Positions 1 through 8,736 of a DNA stretch of 64,000 nt are shown in pieces. The number at the start of each line of letters is the position of its first letter. Positions within the stretch are counted from its first letter, which is position 1. Source of the DNA: an uncultured Burkholderiales bacterium (GTDB lineage: Bacteria > Pseudomonadota > Gammaproteobacteria > Burkholderiales > Burkholderiaceae_C); the NCBI GenBank assembly GCA_903820745.1, contig CAIJIT010000049.1, positions 1 to 64,000 of the forward strand. Reading direction: 5' to 3'. The translations under genes and the position numbers were made by a program. The notes below the pieces were generated by a model. It had not been told where the DNA came from. It saw nothing but the letters and a program-made list of their open reading frames with translations, and did no database searches.

Positions 1-1
1 C

Positions 2-163
2 GGGGGACCCAAAGGGCTCGAAGGTCTTGCAATAAGGCCATGGACCTGCTGGGGGTGTGAGAGTTTGCATGATCGTGATGTGAACGCTGCTCGCAATATC
101 CTGTCAAAGTTCAGAGCCGGCTGCGGACATGCAGCCCCTGCAGAGGGAATCCCCGCCCTTTAG
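2..163 (+). CDS. tnpB: TnpB C-terminus (RNA-guided nuclease of IS200/IS605 elements), cut by the window edge
   Basis: Reading in frame from base 2 gives 53 residues ending at TAG 161-163. The stretch LHDRDVNAARNIL is the signature of the TnpB/OrfB zinc-ribbon and RuvC-III region; the Asp after HDR is expected to be the third RuvC catalytic acid. The preceding Cys pair (TCWGC) fits the second half of the zinc ribbon, and the peptide ends GIPAL, a common TnpB tail. TnpB is an RNA-guided DNA endonuclease that helps its transposon persist. The rest of the protein lies upstream of the window, so I cannot judge whether the gene is intact. The stop codon sits inside the right-end hairpin. Confidence 0.75.
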   Translation, partial: GGPKGLEGLAIRPWTCWGCESLHDRDVNAARNILSKFRAGCGHAAPAEGIPAL

Positions 164-196
164 GGCGGGGAGGATGTCAAGCTTGACCTCAGTTCA
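50..196 (+). ncRNA. Possible TnpB omega (right-end) RNA with guide
   Basis: In studied TnpB elements the guide RNA comes from the 3' end of tnpB plus the right end, and the first roughly 16 bases beyond the element act as the guide. Here the tnpB 3' end, hairpin 151-170 and tail to base 180 are all present, so the guide would be about 181-196. The 5' boundary given is arbitrary, and no transcription evidence can be read from the sequence. Confidence 0.3.
151..170 (+). repeat. Right-end hairpin of the IS200/IS605 element
   Basis: CCCCGCCC (151-158) pairs perfectly with GGGCGGGG (163-170) across a TTTA loop. In this family such a hairpin forms the right-end recognition structure for the transposase and is also part of the TnpB guide RNA scaffold. 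It includes the tnpB stop codon and could end transcription weakly, but no T-run follows. Confidence 0.75.
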
Positions 197-261
197 ATGA
201 CCGCAAGGCTGCGGACACATACCGGCAACCGGCAACCGTTCCATCGGATGCCAATGATCAG

Positions 262-1020
262 TCAATTCAAATTCAACGCGATTCCAACCTTCACCGCGAT
301 CACCGAAATATTATCGCGGCCACCCATTTCATTGGCGCCGTCAACCAAGGCTCGCCCGGCATCGACGAGGTCCGGATGATTAACCAGCATGCCGCAGATC
401 GCCGACTCGGAAAGCATGTCGGAGAGTCCATCGGAACAGAGCAAAAAGACATCACCTGCTTGAACCTGGTGCAAATTTAACTCAAGCCTGACCGCTTCTT
501 CGACACCGACAGCACGCGTCAACAGGTTTTTGATATTTGAAAATGCCGCCTCTTCAAGGCTCAACAGGCCGGCATCGATTTGCTCCTGCAACAGCGAATG
601 ATCACGGGTCATGCGCGTCAAGCGGCCTTTGCGCAGGCAATAGGCGCGCGAGTCGCCGACATGGCCGAGCAGCAAACCCTCGTCGCAGAACAGGCCCAGC
701 ACCAGGGTCGTGCCCATACCGCTGAATTGCGGGTGGCTGCGGGCCGCAGTAAAGATCGCCCGATTGGCAATGTCAACACAGGCCTCGATCGCAAGCCGCG
801 CCTGCGCGACCGTGACCAGCCCCCCGGCTTCCTTCAAACAGCGGCCTAGTTCGAGGCTGAGCGAGCTGGTGAGCATTTCGCTGGCCACCTCGCCGGCTTT
901 GTAGCCGCCCATGCCGTCAGCCAATATCACCAGGCCGATCTTGTCGTCAACGACGATCGAGTCCTCATTGTTGCCGCGAGAACGGCCGACATCGGTGGCG
1001 CTGTAAAACTCCAAACTCAT
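262..1020 (-). CDS. PP2C-family protein serine/threonine phosphatase
   Basis: A 252-residue metal-dependent phosphatase of the PP2C (Stp/PrpC) type that removes phosphate from Ser/Thr residues in the cytoplasm. The sequence shows all the family motifs in order: DVGRSRGNNED near the N-terminus, ADGMGG, GMGTTL, GDSRAY, LCSDGLSD and GGRDNISV; the conserved Asp residues bind the two metal ions. There is no membrane segment or extra domain. I chose the second of two adjacent ATG codons because GGAAG lies five bases upstream of it; the ATG three bases earlier is almost as likely. No partner Ser/Thr kinase gene is next to it, so its substrate is unknown. The next gene on this strand (TerC) is about 145 bases upstream, so cotranscription is possible but not shown. 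Confidence 0.88.
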   Translation of the reverse strand: MSLEFYSATDVGRSRGNNEDSIVVDDKIGLVILADGMGGYKAGEVASEMLTSSLSLELGRCLKEAGGLVTVAQARLAIEACVDIANRAIFTAARSHPQFSGMGTTLVLGLFCDEGLLLGHVGDSRAYCLRKGRLTRMTRDHSLLQEQIDAGLLSLEEAAFSNIKNLLTRAVGVEEAVRLELNLHQVQAGDVFLLCSDGLSDMLSESAICGMLVNHPDLVDAGRALVDGANEMGGRDNISVIAVKVGIALNLN

Positions 1021-1164
1021 CATTCTTCCAAGGATGCTGTTCGTCGCTATTCTGACCATTTTTTGGCGATTTCGGGCATCCCCTTGGGGAAGATAGGGTC
1101 AAGGACCGGCCCAGCGTGAACTGCTGCTCGGCAGTCCCCTGCCAAGCAGCTCAAAAACCAGCCC

Positions 1165-1872
1165 TCAGGCTTCTTCAGCAGCAGCGGCCTGACGCTTGGC
1201 CATATAGCGCCCGACGATCACCACGATCACTGCGCCAAGGAGCGAGATCGGCAGCGCCAGATGCTTGGCATTGGCCTCGAACCAGGCACTGATCGCCAGG
1301 TCGGTCACCGCCATTTCGCCCGCCACAAAACCGAGGATGGCCGCACCGAAGGTAATGATCAACGGGAAGCGCTGCATCAGCTTGAGCAGCATCGAACTGC
1401 CGAAGATGATCATCGGAATCGACAGGCCCAGACCCAGTACCAGCAAGGTGGTGCGCATCGCTTCGGGCGCGCCGTTGGCGGCGGCGGCCACCCCGATGAC
1501 GTTGTCAAGACTCATCACCAGGTCGGCGATCAGGATCGTTCTGACCGCGATCCACAGCGAACTGCTGGCCTTGAATTTGCCGTCGCCGTCATCATCGCCA
1601 CCGGCGAGCAATTGCACGCCGATCCACAGCAGCAGCGCAGCGCCGACCAATTTCAGGTAGGGAATTTCCAGCAGGGAGACCGCAAAAAGCGTCAGCATCA
1701 CGCGCAACAAAATGGCTGCACCGCTACCTGCAACGATGGCCTTGTTCTGCTGATGTGCCGGTAAATTTCTGGCAGCCAGCGCGATCACCACAGCGTTGTC
1801 ACCTGACAACAAGATATTGACCCAGATGATCTTGAGCAGGGCGATCCAGAATGGGGCGGTCATCAAATCCAT
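1165..1872 (-). CDS. TerC/YjbE-family integral membrane protein
   Basis: A 235-residue membrane protein of the TerC family, with about seven hydrophobic segments. Two family motifs are clear: LLSGDNAVVIALAARNLP near the N-terminus and MSLDNVIGVAAAA in the middle, each with the acidic/Asn pair thought to handle a metal ion. Some TerC proteins export manganese or act in tellurite and membrane stress; the exact role here cannot be told. ATG 1872 was chosen because GGAA lies six bases ahead of it; ATG 1878 overlaps that site. I looked upstream for a yybP-ykoY manganese riboswitch, which controls some relatives, and saw none. The gene follows the sucCD terminator. Confidence 0.85.
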   Translation of the reverse strand: MDLMTAPFWIALLKIIWVNILLSGDNAVVIALAARNLPAHQQNKAIVAGSGAAILLRVMLTLFAVSLLEIPYLKLVGAALLLWIGVQLLAGGDDDGDGKFKASSSLWIAVRTILIADLVMSLDNVIGVAAAANGAPEAMRTTLLVLGLGLSIPMIIFGSSMLLKLMQRFPLIITFGAAILGFVAGEMAVTDLAISAWFEANAKHLALPISLLGAVIVVIVGRYMAKRQAAAAEEA

Positions 1873-1976
1873 TTGCATTTCCAATTGATTCAGCACTGCC
1901 TTACCGGCGTGGCTTATGGGTTGCTGCAGACGATGAGCACCGTCCGCATGGCGAGAGTTTACAAAACAAAATGCAA

Positions 1977-2007
1977 CAAGCCGCCGGCGGTCACCCGCGG
2001 CGGCTTG
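1977..2007 (-). terminator. Rho-independent terminator after sucCD
   Basis: On the minus strand CAAGCCGCC pairs with GGCGGCTTG (nine pairs) and is followed by a T-rich run (TTGCATTTTGTTTTG). It starts 20 bases after the sucD stop and separates sucCD from the TerC gene. Confidence 0.75.
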
Positions 2008-2026
2008 TCGTGACCGATTTATGGTC

Positions 2027-2920
2027 TTACAGCAACGCTTTCAGGAGCTTAGCCATCTCGGATGGGTTGCGCGTGACCGTGAAGCCGCAGGCTTCCATCA
2101 CCGCCAGCTTGGCTTCGGCGGTATCTTCCCCGCCCGAGATCAGGGCGCCAGCATGGCCCATGCGCTTGCCAGCAGGTGCCGTCACGCCAGCGATGAAACC
2201 GACGATCGGCTTCTTCATATTGTCTTTGCACCAGCGCGCCGCTTCGGCTTCATCGGGGCCGCCGATCTCGCCGATCATGATCACGGCATCGGTTCCCGGA
2301 TCGTCATTGAAGGCCTTCATCACATCGATATGCTTGAGGCCGTTGATCGGGTCGCCACCGATGCCGACCGCGCTGGATTGGCCCAGACCGATTTCGGTCA
2401 ACTGCGCCACCGCTTCATAGGTCAAGGTGCCCGAGCGCGAGACCACACCGATGCGGCCCTTGCGATGGATATGTCCGGGCATGATGCCGATCTTGATCTC
2501 GTCGGGCGTAATCAGCCCCGGGCAGTTGGGGCCCAGCAGCAAGGTGCGCTTGCCGCCGGCTGCTTCCTTGGCACGCATGCGGTTGCGCAACTCGAGCATG
2601 TCTCGCACCGGGATGCCTTCGGTGATGCAGATCGCCAGGTCCAGATCAGCCTGCACAGCTTCCCAGATGGCTGCGGCAGCACCCGCTGGCGGCACATAGA
2701 TGACGCTGACGGTGGCGCCCGTGGCTTTTGCCGCCTCGGTCACATTGGCGAAGATCGGAATGCCCTCGAAGTCCTCGCCGGCCTTCTTCGGGTTCACGCC
2801 AGCGACGAAGCAGTTTCTGCCATTGGCATAGTCACGGCAGCCGCGGGTATGAAACTGACCGGTCTTGCCGGTGATGCCCTGGGTGATGACCCGGGTGTCT
2901 TTGTTGATGTAGATGCTCAT
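2027..2920 (-). CDS. sucD: Succinyl-CoA synthetase, alpha subunit
   Basis: At 297 residues this is the usual length for SucD, the subunit that binds CoA and carries the phosphohistidine in the TCA-cycle step succinyl-CoA + ADP/GDP + Pi to succinate + ATP/GTP. It begins MSIYINKDTRVITQGITGKT, the typical CoA-binding start, and contains the GPNCPGLITP stretch and the C-terminal GHAGALISGG loop; the His of GHAG is the phosphorylated residue. It follows sucC by 32 bases and forms an operon with it, ended by the hairpin at 1977-2007. Nothing is unusual about it. Confidence 0.97.
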   Translation of the reverse strand: MSIYINKDTRVITQGITGKTGQFHTRGCRDYANGRNCFVAGVNPKKAGEDFEGIPIFANVTEAAKATGATVSVIYVPPAGAAAAIWEAVQADLDLAICITEGIPVRDMLELRNRMRAKEAAGGKRTLLLGPNCPGLITPDEIKIGIMPGHIHRKGRIGVVSRSGTLTYEAVAQLTEIGLGQSSAVGIGGDPINGLKHIDVMKAFNDDPGTDAVIMIGEIGGPDEAEAARWCKDNMKKPIVGFIAGVTAPAGKRMGHAGALISGGEDTAEAKLAVMEACGFTVTRNPSEMAKLLKALL

Positions 2921-2952
2921 GTTCTTTTTCCTTGCTGGTCAGCAATCAATCT

Positions 2953-4113
2953 TCAGGCGACGGCGGCGACGATCTTCGTCGCGGCTTCGGCCATCGAGTC
3001 GGCAGCGATGATCGGCAGGCCTGATTCGGCCAGCATCTTCTTGCCCATGTCTTCGTTGGTCCCCTTCATCCGTACCACCAGCGGTACCGACAGATTGACC
3101 GCCTTGCAAGCAGCAATCACGCCTTCGGCGATCGTGTCGCATTTCATGATGCCGCCGAAGATGTTGACCAGAATGCCCTTGACTTCGGGATTCTTCAGCA
3201 TGATCTTGAAGGCTTCGGTCACCTTCTCCGCCGTGGCACCGCCGCCGACGTCGAGGAAGTTGGCCGGAGAGCCGCCGAACAATTTGATCGTGTCCATGGT
3301 CGCCATCGCCAAGCCAGCACCGTTCACCAGGCAGCCGATATTGCCGTCCAGGCTGATATAGGCGAGGTCGAACTTGCTGGCTTCGACTTCTGCGGCGTCT
3401 TCTTCGTCAAGGTCGCGGTAGGCAACGATTTCGGGGTGACGGAACAACGCATTGGCGTCAAAGTCGAACTTGGCGTCGAGGGCCTTGATGCCGCCGCTGC
3501 CTTCAAGGATCAAGGGGTTGATCTCGGCCAGCGACGCATCGGTGTCCATATAGCATTTGTAGAGCTTTTGCAGCACGTCGCGGGCTTGCGCCTGCGAGGT
3601 TTCCGGAACGCCAATACCCGCCACCAGTTCCTGCGCCTGGCTGTCGGTCAAGCCCGTGGCCGGGTCGATGATCACGCGCAGGATTTTTTCGGGTGTGGCG
3701 TGCGCGACTTCCTCGATGTCCATACCGCCTTCACTCGAGGCCATCATCGCCACGCGTTGCGTGGCACGATCGGTCAGGGCAGCAACGTAATATTCCTTCT
3801 TGATGTCAGCGCCTTCTTCCACCAGCAACCTACGGACTTTTTGCCCGACCGGCCCGGTTTGATGGGTGACCAATTGCATGCCGAGGATTTCTTCGGCCAG
3901 GGCCTTCACATCAGCCAGTGAGCGGCCCAGCTTGACTCCACCGCCCTTGCCGCGGCCACCGGCGTGAATTTGCGCCTTCACCACCCAGACAGGTCCGCCA
4001 AGCTTTTGTGCGGCTTCGACAGCTTCTTGCACCGTGAAGGCCGCATAACCACGCGGCACCGGCACGCCGAATTGGCGCAGGATTTCCTTGGCCTGATACT
4101 CGTGAATCTTCAT
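2953..4113 (-). CDS. sucC: Succinyl-CoA synthetase, beta subunit
   Basis: A 386-residue SucC, full length. The N-terminal half is an ATP-grasp domain ([20 protein letters not shown], then [17 protein letters not shown]), which binds the nucleotide; the C-terminal half is the CoA-ligase domain with [11 protein letters not shown] and [12 protein letters not shown]. It forms the heterodimer or heterotetramer with SucD encoded next. The start is the ATG at 4113, which begins the universally conserved MKIHEYQ. The gene for the DUF2889 protein ends 22 bases upstream, suggesting read-through from there. Confidence 0.97.
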   Translation of the reverse strand: MKIHEYQAKEILRQFGVPVPRGYAAFTVQEAVEAAQKLGGPVWVVKAQIHAGGRGKGGGVKLGRSLADVKALAEEILGMQLVTHQTGPVGQKVRRLLVEEGADIKKEYYVAALTDRATQRVAMMASSEGGMDIEEVAHATPEKILRVIIDPATGLTDSQAQELVAGIGVPETSQAQARDVLQKLYKCYMDTDASLAEINPLILEGSGGIKALDAKFDFDANALFRHPEIVAYRDLDEEDAAEVEASKFDLAYISLDGNIGCLVNGAGLAMATMDTIKLFGGSPANFLDVGGGATAEKVTEAFKIMLKNPEVKGILVNIFGGIMKCDTIAEGVIAACKAVNLSVPLVVRMKGTNEDMGKKMLAESGLPIIAADSMAEAATKIVAAVA

Positions 4114-4135
4114 GGGGTTCTCGCTCTATTGAAAG

Positions 4136-4720
4136 TCAGGGATTGGGAACAACTTCGACCGCAGCCGCCTCGGCCTTGCGGTACCAGTTCGGGTAATAAG
4201 CCAGGACCATCGGGCCGTCGCGGCGCAAGGCATGGCATTTGTCGAGCTGAAATGGCGCTTGTCCAGGGCTGTCGCCATCGCGGATATTGATCACTTCGCC
4301 GGTGAATGCCTGGACCACCGCGGTTGGCAAGGCCTGGCAAAGTTCGGTCAGGTGGGTACAACCCTTGATACCTGCCAGCCTGTCCTTCACGCTCGGGCGA
4401 AAGCCCTTGAACAAGTTCAAGCCGACCAGTCGCTGGTAGGCATCGCCGTGATCATCGCAGGCGCCCGGGTAGGGCATCGCGTTCGATCGGGCGCAGGCCT
4501 CAAGGATATTCGCCTTGGCGTCAACCACCAAGACCAGCAACATGTCATGGACCGGCTCACCGGCGCGGCGAGTCTCACCGGAAAGTTTGATGTCGCGGCC
4601 CTTGCTATCGACCAGAGCGGCTTCAACGTCAAACAAGCCATCATCGCGCGCATACACCTGCACGTTGATGGCGCGGCGATGCAGCAGACGGCGCTCGGCG
4701 GTTGATTGGGGCAAGTTCAT
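4136..4720 (-). CDS. DUF2889 domain protein
   Basis: A 194-residue protein matching what I know as DUF2889, a family of unknown function found in many betaproteobacteria beside recX and sucC, as here. The N-terminus (LLHRRAINVQVYARDDGLFDVEAALVDSK) and the middle GACDDHGDAYQRLVGLNL followed by FRPSVKDRLAGIKGC are the recognisable parts. No signal peptide or membrane segment is visible. The ATG at 4720 is used rather than a TTG 12 bases upstream. I cannot assign a biochemical role. Confidence 0.8.
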   Translation of the reverse strand: MNLPQSTAERRLLHRRAINVQVYARDDGLFDVEAALVDSKGRDIKLSGETRRAGEPVHDMLLVLVVDAKANILEACARSNAMPYPGACDDHGDAYQRLVGLNLFKGFRPSVKDRLAGIKGCTHLTELCQALPTAVVQAFTGEVINIRDGDSPGQAPFQLDKCHALRRDGPMVLAYYPNWYRKAEAAAVEVVPNP

Positions 4721-4837
4721 TGAATTGGGCAAGGGCAGCCATTGTTGCTGGCCAATTGCTTGGCTGGCCGGCAGTACTGAATGCAGTGCGGCAATGTAGC
4801 ATGTTGCGCCGCACCAACCTTGCAGGGAACTTGCGGT

Positions 4838-5317
4838 TCAATCGCTTTGAGTACGCAAGAGCCGCTGGATCACATCGAACGCAAAGCCGCGGGCGAGCAT
4901 GAATCTTGTCTGCTTGGCCCTCGCGGCGAGATCTTCAGGCTGCTGGCCGGCAAATTTGCGCTGCCAGATCGCCCGTGCCCGCTCAAGTTCGCTGTCCTTG
5001 AGCAATTGCTGATTTTCGGCGCTGAGCCCCAGCCCATGCTGGGCCAGTTCCTGCTTGATACGCAGGCTGCCATAGCGTGGCGCACGTGCATTGATGCGCG
5101 ACTCGATGAACCTCGACTCGCTCAGATAGCCTTGTTCCTGCAGCCACAACAGCAGATCTTCGACCTCGGCCGATACTGCTGCTGCATCAAGCTCGCCATC
5201 AACTGCCGCATCGCGCTGGGTCGCGATGCGCATCAGCTTGCGCCTCAGCTCGGTCAGACTGTGCTCACGCTGCGACAGCAGTGAAATCGCCCTCAGCTTC
5301 AGCGACAAGGGCTTCAT
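4838..5317 (-). CDS. recX: RecX, regulator of RecA
   Basis: A 159-residue RecX. This family is made of tandem three-helix repeats and binds in the groove of RecA filaments, usually limiting their growth. Recognisable stretches are LRAISLLSQREHSLTELRRKL at the start, the LLWLQEQGYLSESRF segment and the conserved YGSLRIKQEL. It starts at ATG 5317 behind GGAGGG and follows recA by 33 bases, so it shares the LexA-controlled transcript. Length and position are ordinary. Confidence 0.93.
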   Translation of the reverse strand: MKPLSLKLRAISLLSQREHSLTELRRKLMRIATQRDAAVDGELDAAAVSAEVEDLLLWLQEQGYLSESRFIESRINARAPRYGSLRIKQELAQHGLGLSAENQQLLKDSELERARAIWQRKFAGQQPEDLAARAKQTRFMLARGFAFDVIQRLLRTQSD

Positions 5318-5350
5318 CAGTCAACCCTCCTGCCGCTCGCTGAGGAACTG

Positions 5351-6400
<1,050 letters not shown>

Positions 6401-6425
6401 GATTTCTCCTGAATGGGCTGACTGC

Positions 6426-6453
6426 ATTATCGCGATATCTGTACGTTTGTACA
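6426..6453 (-). promoter_or_regulatory. Likely recA promoter
   Basis: On the minus strand TGTACA (6448-6453) and GATAAT (6426-6431) are separated by 16 bases, a reasonable sigma-70 promoter 25 bases ahead of the recA start. The -35 element lies inside the LexA box, so bound LexA would block polymerase. Confidence 0.6.
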
Positions 6454-6454
6454 G
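6439..6454 (-). promoter_or_regulatory. LexA (SOS) box of recA
   Basis: CTGTACGTTTGTACAG matches the CTGT-N8-ACAG LexA consensus exactly. It lies 39-54 bases upstream of recA and overlaps the -35 element of the predicted promoter, the expected place for SOS repression. Confidence 0.88.
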
Positions 6455-6552
6455 TGTTTTGTGTTTTTTTGCTGCGGGTAGGTCTGCATAAGCCGGGCCC
6501 GCCAAGCTCCATAGAATGAGGTTACTACGACATGGCTTCGGCGGAGACAAGA

Positions 6553-7224
6553 ATGCGCATCCTGATTGCTGAAGACGACCAGGTTCTGGCGGACGGTTTG
6601 TTGCGCTCGCTGCGCGCCTCGGGTTATGCCGTCGACCAGGTCGGCAATGGCTCGGAAGCCGATGCAGCCCTGGCTTTGCATGAATTCGATCTGGTGATCC
6701 TGGATCTGGGCCTGCCGCGCATGCATGGGCTCGATGTGTTGCGCAAATTGCGCGCTCGCGGATCGTCGATGCCGGTGCTGATCCTGACTGCTGGCGACAG
6801 CATCGAGCAGCGCGTCAAAGGTCTTGACCTCGGCGCTGACGATTACATGGCCAAGCCGTTCTCGCTGCAGGAGTTGGAGGCCCGGGTCCGCGCCTTGACA
6901 AGGCGCGGTCTGGGTACGGCTTCGAGCATCATCAAGCATGGCCCGATGAACTTCGATGCGACCGGCCGTGTGGCCTATATCAACGACGTGATGATTGAGT
7001 TGTCTGCGCGAGAACTCAGCTTGCTGGAAGTACTTTTGCAGCGCGCCGGTCGACTGGTCAGCAAGGATCAATTGGTCGAGCGCCTGTGCGAATGGGGCGA
7101 AGAGGTCAGCAACAACGCGATCGAGGTCTATATCCACCGCTTGCGCAAAAAAATCGAGCAAGGTCCGATCCGCATCGCGACCGTACGCGGTCTGGGCTAT
7201 TGCTTGGAAAAAATCCCCAACTGA
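6553..7224 (+). CDS. OmpR-family response regulator (TctD/QseB type)
   Basis: A 223-residue DNA-binding response regulator. The receiver domain (about 1-115) has the acidic pair D8-D9, the phosphorylation site D51 in LVILDLGLP and K101 in AKPF; the C-terminal winged helix (about 125-220) has the usual [17 protein letters not shown] and [14 protein letters not shown] segments. ATG 6553 is preferred over ATG 6532 because GGAG lies seven bases ahead and the product then starts MRILIAEDD. The kinase gene follows after 18 bases and is its likely partner. Relatives control tricarboxylate or other small-solute uptake, but the target here is unknown. It is divergent from recA. Confidence 0.92.
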   Translation: MRILIAEDDQVLADGLLRSLRASGYAVDQVGNGSEADAALALHEFDLVILDLGLPRMHGLDVLRKLRARGSSMPVLILTAGDSIEQRVKGLDLGADDYMAKPFSLQELEARVRALTRRGLGTASSIIKHGPMNFDATGRVAYINDVMIELSARELSLLEVLLQRAGRLVSKDQLVERLCEWGEEVSNNAIEVYIHRLRKKIEQGPIRIATVRGLGYCLEKIPN

Positions 7225-7242
7225 TCTTCCACCCAGCCTGGC

Positions 7243-8736
7243 ATGAGCAAACCTACCGCTGAGTCGGAGCAGCGATCGCTGTTCGGCGAGATCCTTGACT
7301 GGATGCTCGCTCCGCTGCTGCTGATCTGGCCGATCAGCGTTGGCTTGACCTGGTTGGTGGCGCAGGGGATTGCCAACAAGCCCTATGACCGGGCGCTTGG
7401 CGAGATGACCCGCACCTTGGGCCTGCAAGTCGCGGCGGAGGCCGTGCCCGGCCGCAGCATGAAGTCCCGTTATGCCTTGGCACCTGAAGCTGCCGCCCTG
7501 CTGCGCGCCGATGAAACCGATACCGTTTTCTACCAGGTGCTGGGTCTGCGGGGTGAGTTGCTGAACGGAGACTCGGTGCTGCCGGTGCCGCCCGACGATG
7601 AGACGATCGTCCCAGGAGAGCTTCATTTCCGCGACGATGAGGTCGGCAATGAGCAGGTGCGGGTGGCCTATCTCTGGGTATTACCTGACAAGCTCGACAA
7701 CAATTCAAGAACGATGCTGGTGCAAGTGGCCGAGACCTTGGGCAAGCGCGCAAGGTTGACCAATGAAATCATCAAAGGCGTGATCCTGCCGCAATTCGTC
7801 ATTCTGCCGCTGGCGGTGCTGCTGGTCTGGTTGGCCCTGGCGCGGGGCATCGCACCATTGAATGACCTACAGCGCCGCATCCGCTCGCGCGAAAGTTCGG
7901 ACCTCAGCCCGATCGACGAACGCGGCATCCCCGACGAAGTGGCGCCGCTGGTCCGCGCGATCAATGATCTGCTGACCCGGCTCGATCAGTCGCTGAGCAG
8001 TCAGAAGCATTTCCTCGCCGATGCCGCACACCAGTTGAAGACGCCTTTGGCCGGTCTGCGCACCCAGGCCGAGTTCGCCCAGCGCGAAATCGACGCCGGC
8101 CGCAGCGACCCAGCTGAACTGAAGCGTTCACTCCAGCAGATTTCACTCTCGAGTCAGCGCGCCGCGCGTATGGTCAACCAATTGCTGGCGATGGCACGCG
8201 CCGAAGACAAGGAACTGGCGGCACAAAGGCTTGAAGTCAATCTGGCCGAGATCGCGATGGAAACGGTGCGCGATTTTGTGCCCCGCGCGATGGAAAAACG
8301 CATCGACCTCGGCTATGAGGGCCCGGATACAGAGCAAGCTCGTCTGCGCACGCTGGGCCACCCTTTGCTGATGGGCGAGCTGATCCGCAATCTGGTCGAC
8401 AACGCCTTGCTCTACACCCCATCAGGCGGCACGGTGACCGTGCGGGTGGTGGAAGACCCGTTCGGCCAGGTCAGCGTGCTGCAGGTCGAGGATTCCGGCA
8501 ACGGCATTGCCGAGCATGAACGCGACAAGGTCTTCCAGCCCTTCTACCGGGCGCTGGGAACCAATGTCGATGGATCAGGGCTAGGCTTGGCAATCGTGCG
8601 CGAAATCGCCCAGCAGCATGAGGCCGAGATCAGCCTTGACGACACCCGGCCACCACGCACCGGTCAAGCTGAAACGGAAGGCCCGGGCGCCCGTTTCAGC
8701 GTGCGCTTTCCAGCCCATCCAGCCATCACAAGTTGA
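7243..8736 (+). CDS. Sensor histidine kinase (TctE-like)
   Basis: A 497-residue inner-membrane kinase. It has two membrane segments (about 22-42 and 185-205) flanking a periplasmic sensor region of the 2CSK_N type seen in TctE-like kinases, a HisKA domain with the phospho-acceptor H263 in DAAHQLKTPLAGL, and an ATPase domain with the N-box LIRNLVDNALLYTP, the DSGNG box and GSGLGLAIVREI. It pairs with the response regulator encoded directly upstream. Its 3' end overlaps the convergent rodA gene by 11 bases. The signal is unknown; there is no solute receptor gene alongside. Confidence 0.92.
   Translation: MSKPTAESEQRSLFGEILDWMLAPLLLIWPISVGLTWLVAQGIANKPYDRALGEMTRTLGLQVAAEAVPGRSMKSRYALAPEAAALLRADETDTVFYQVLGLRGELLNGDSVLPVPPDDETIVPGELHFRDDEVGNEQVRVAYLWVLPDKLDNNSRTMLVQVAETLGKRARLTNEIIKGVILPQFVILPLAVLLVWLALARGIAPLNDLQRRIRSRESSDLSPIDERGIPDEVAPLVRAINDLLTRLDQSLSSQKHFLADAAHQLKTPLAGLRTQAEFAQREIDAGRSDPAELKRSLQQISLSSQRAARMVNQLLAMARAEDKELAAQRLEVNLAEIAMETVRDFVPRAMEKRIDLGYEGPDTEQARLRTLGHPLLMGELIRNLVDNALLYTPSGGTVTVRVVEDPFGQVSVLQVEDSGNGIAEHERDKVFQPFYRALGTNVDGSGLGLAIVREIAQQHEAEISLDDTRPPRTGQAETEGPGARFSVRFPAHPAITS

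Larger units (their letters stand above)
1..180 (+). mobile_element. Right end of an IS200/IS605-family element (fragment, left part outside window)
   Basis: The first 180 bases hold the last codons of a tnpB gene followed at once by a GC-rich hairpin and the tail GGATGTCAA, an arrangement typical of the right ends of IS200/IS605 elements. These elements have no inverted terminal repeats and move as single strands through subterminal hairpins recognised by TnpA. No tnpA is visible and the left end lies before base 1, so I cannot tell whether the element is complete or only a TnpB-only remnant. The exact right boundary is taken as base 180 from the conserved tail, not from an observed empty site. 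Confidence 0.7.

Noticed and set aside
1873..1976. yybP-ykoY manganese riboswitch ahead of the TerC gene
   Set aside because: I could not find its conserved loops in the leader, which is short and follows the sucCD terminator.
2021..3361. Long open frame on the plus strand opposite sucD-sucC
   Set aside because: It is antisense to two certain genes; its protein is low-complexity and His/Ala/Arg-rich, as expected from a high-GC shadow frame.
6427..7626. 399-codon frame opposite the recA promoter, response regulator and kinase
   Set aside because: It crosses the recA promoter and LexA box and has no family resemblance; shadow of the plus-strand genes.
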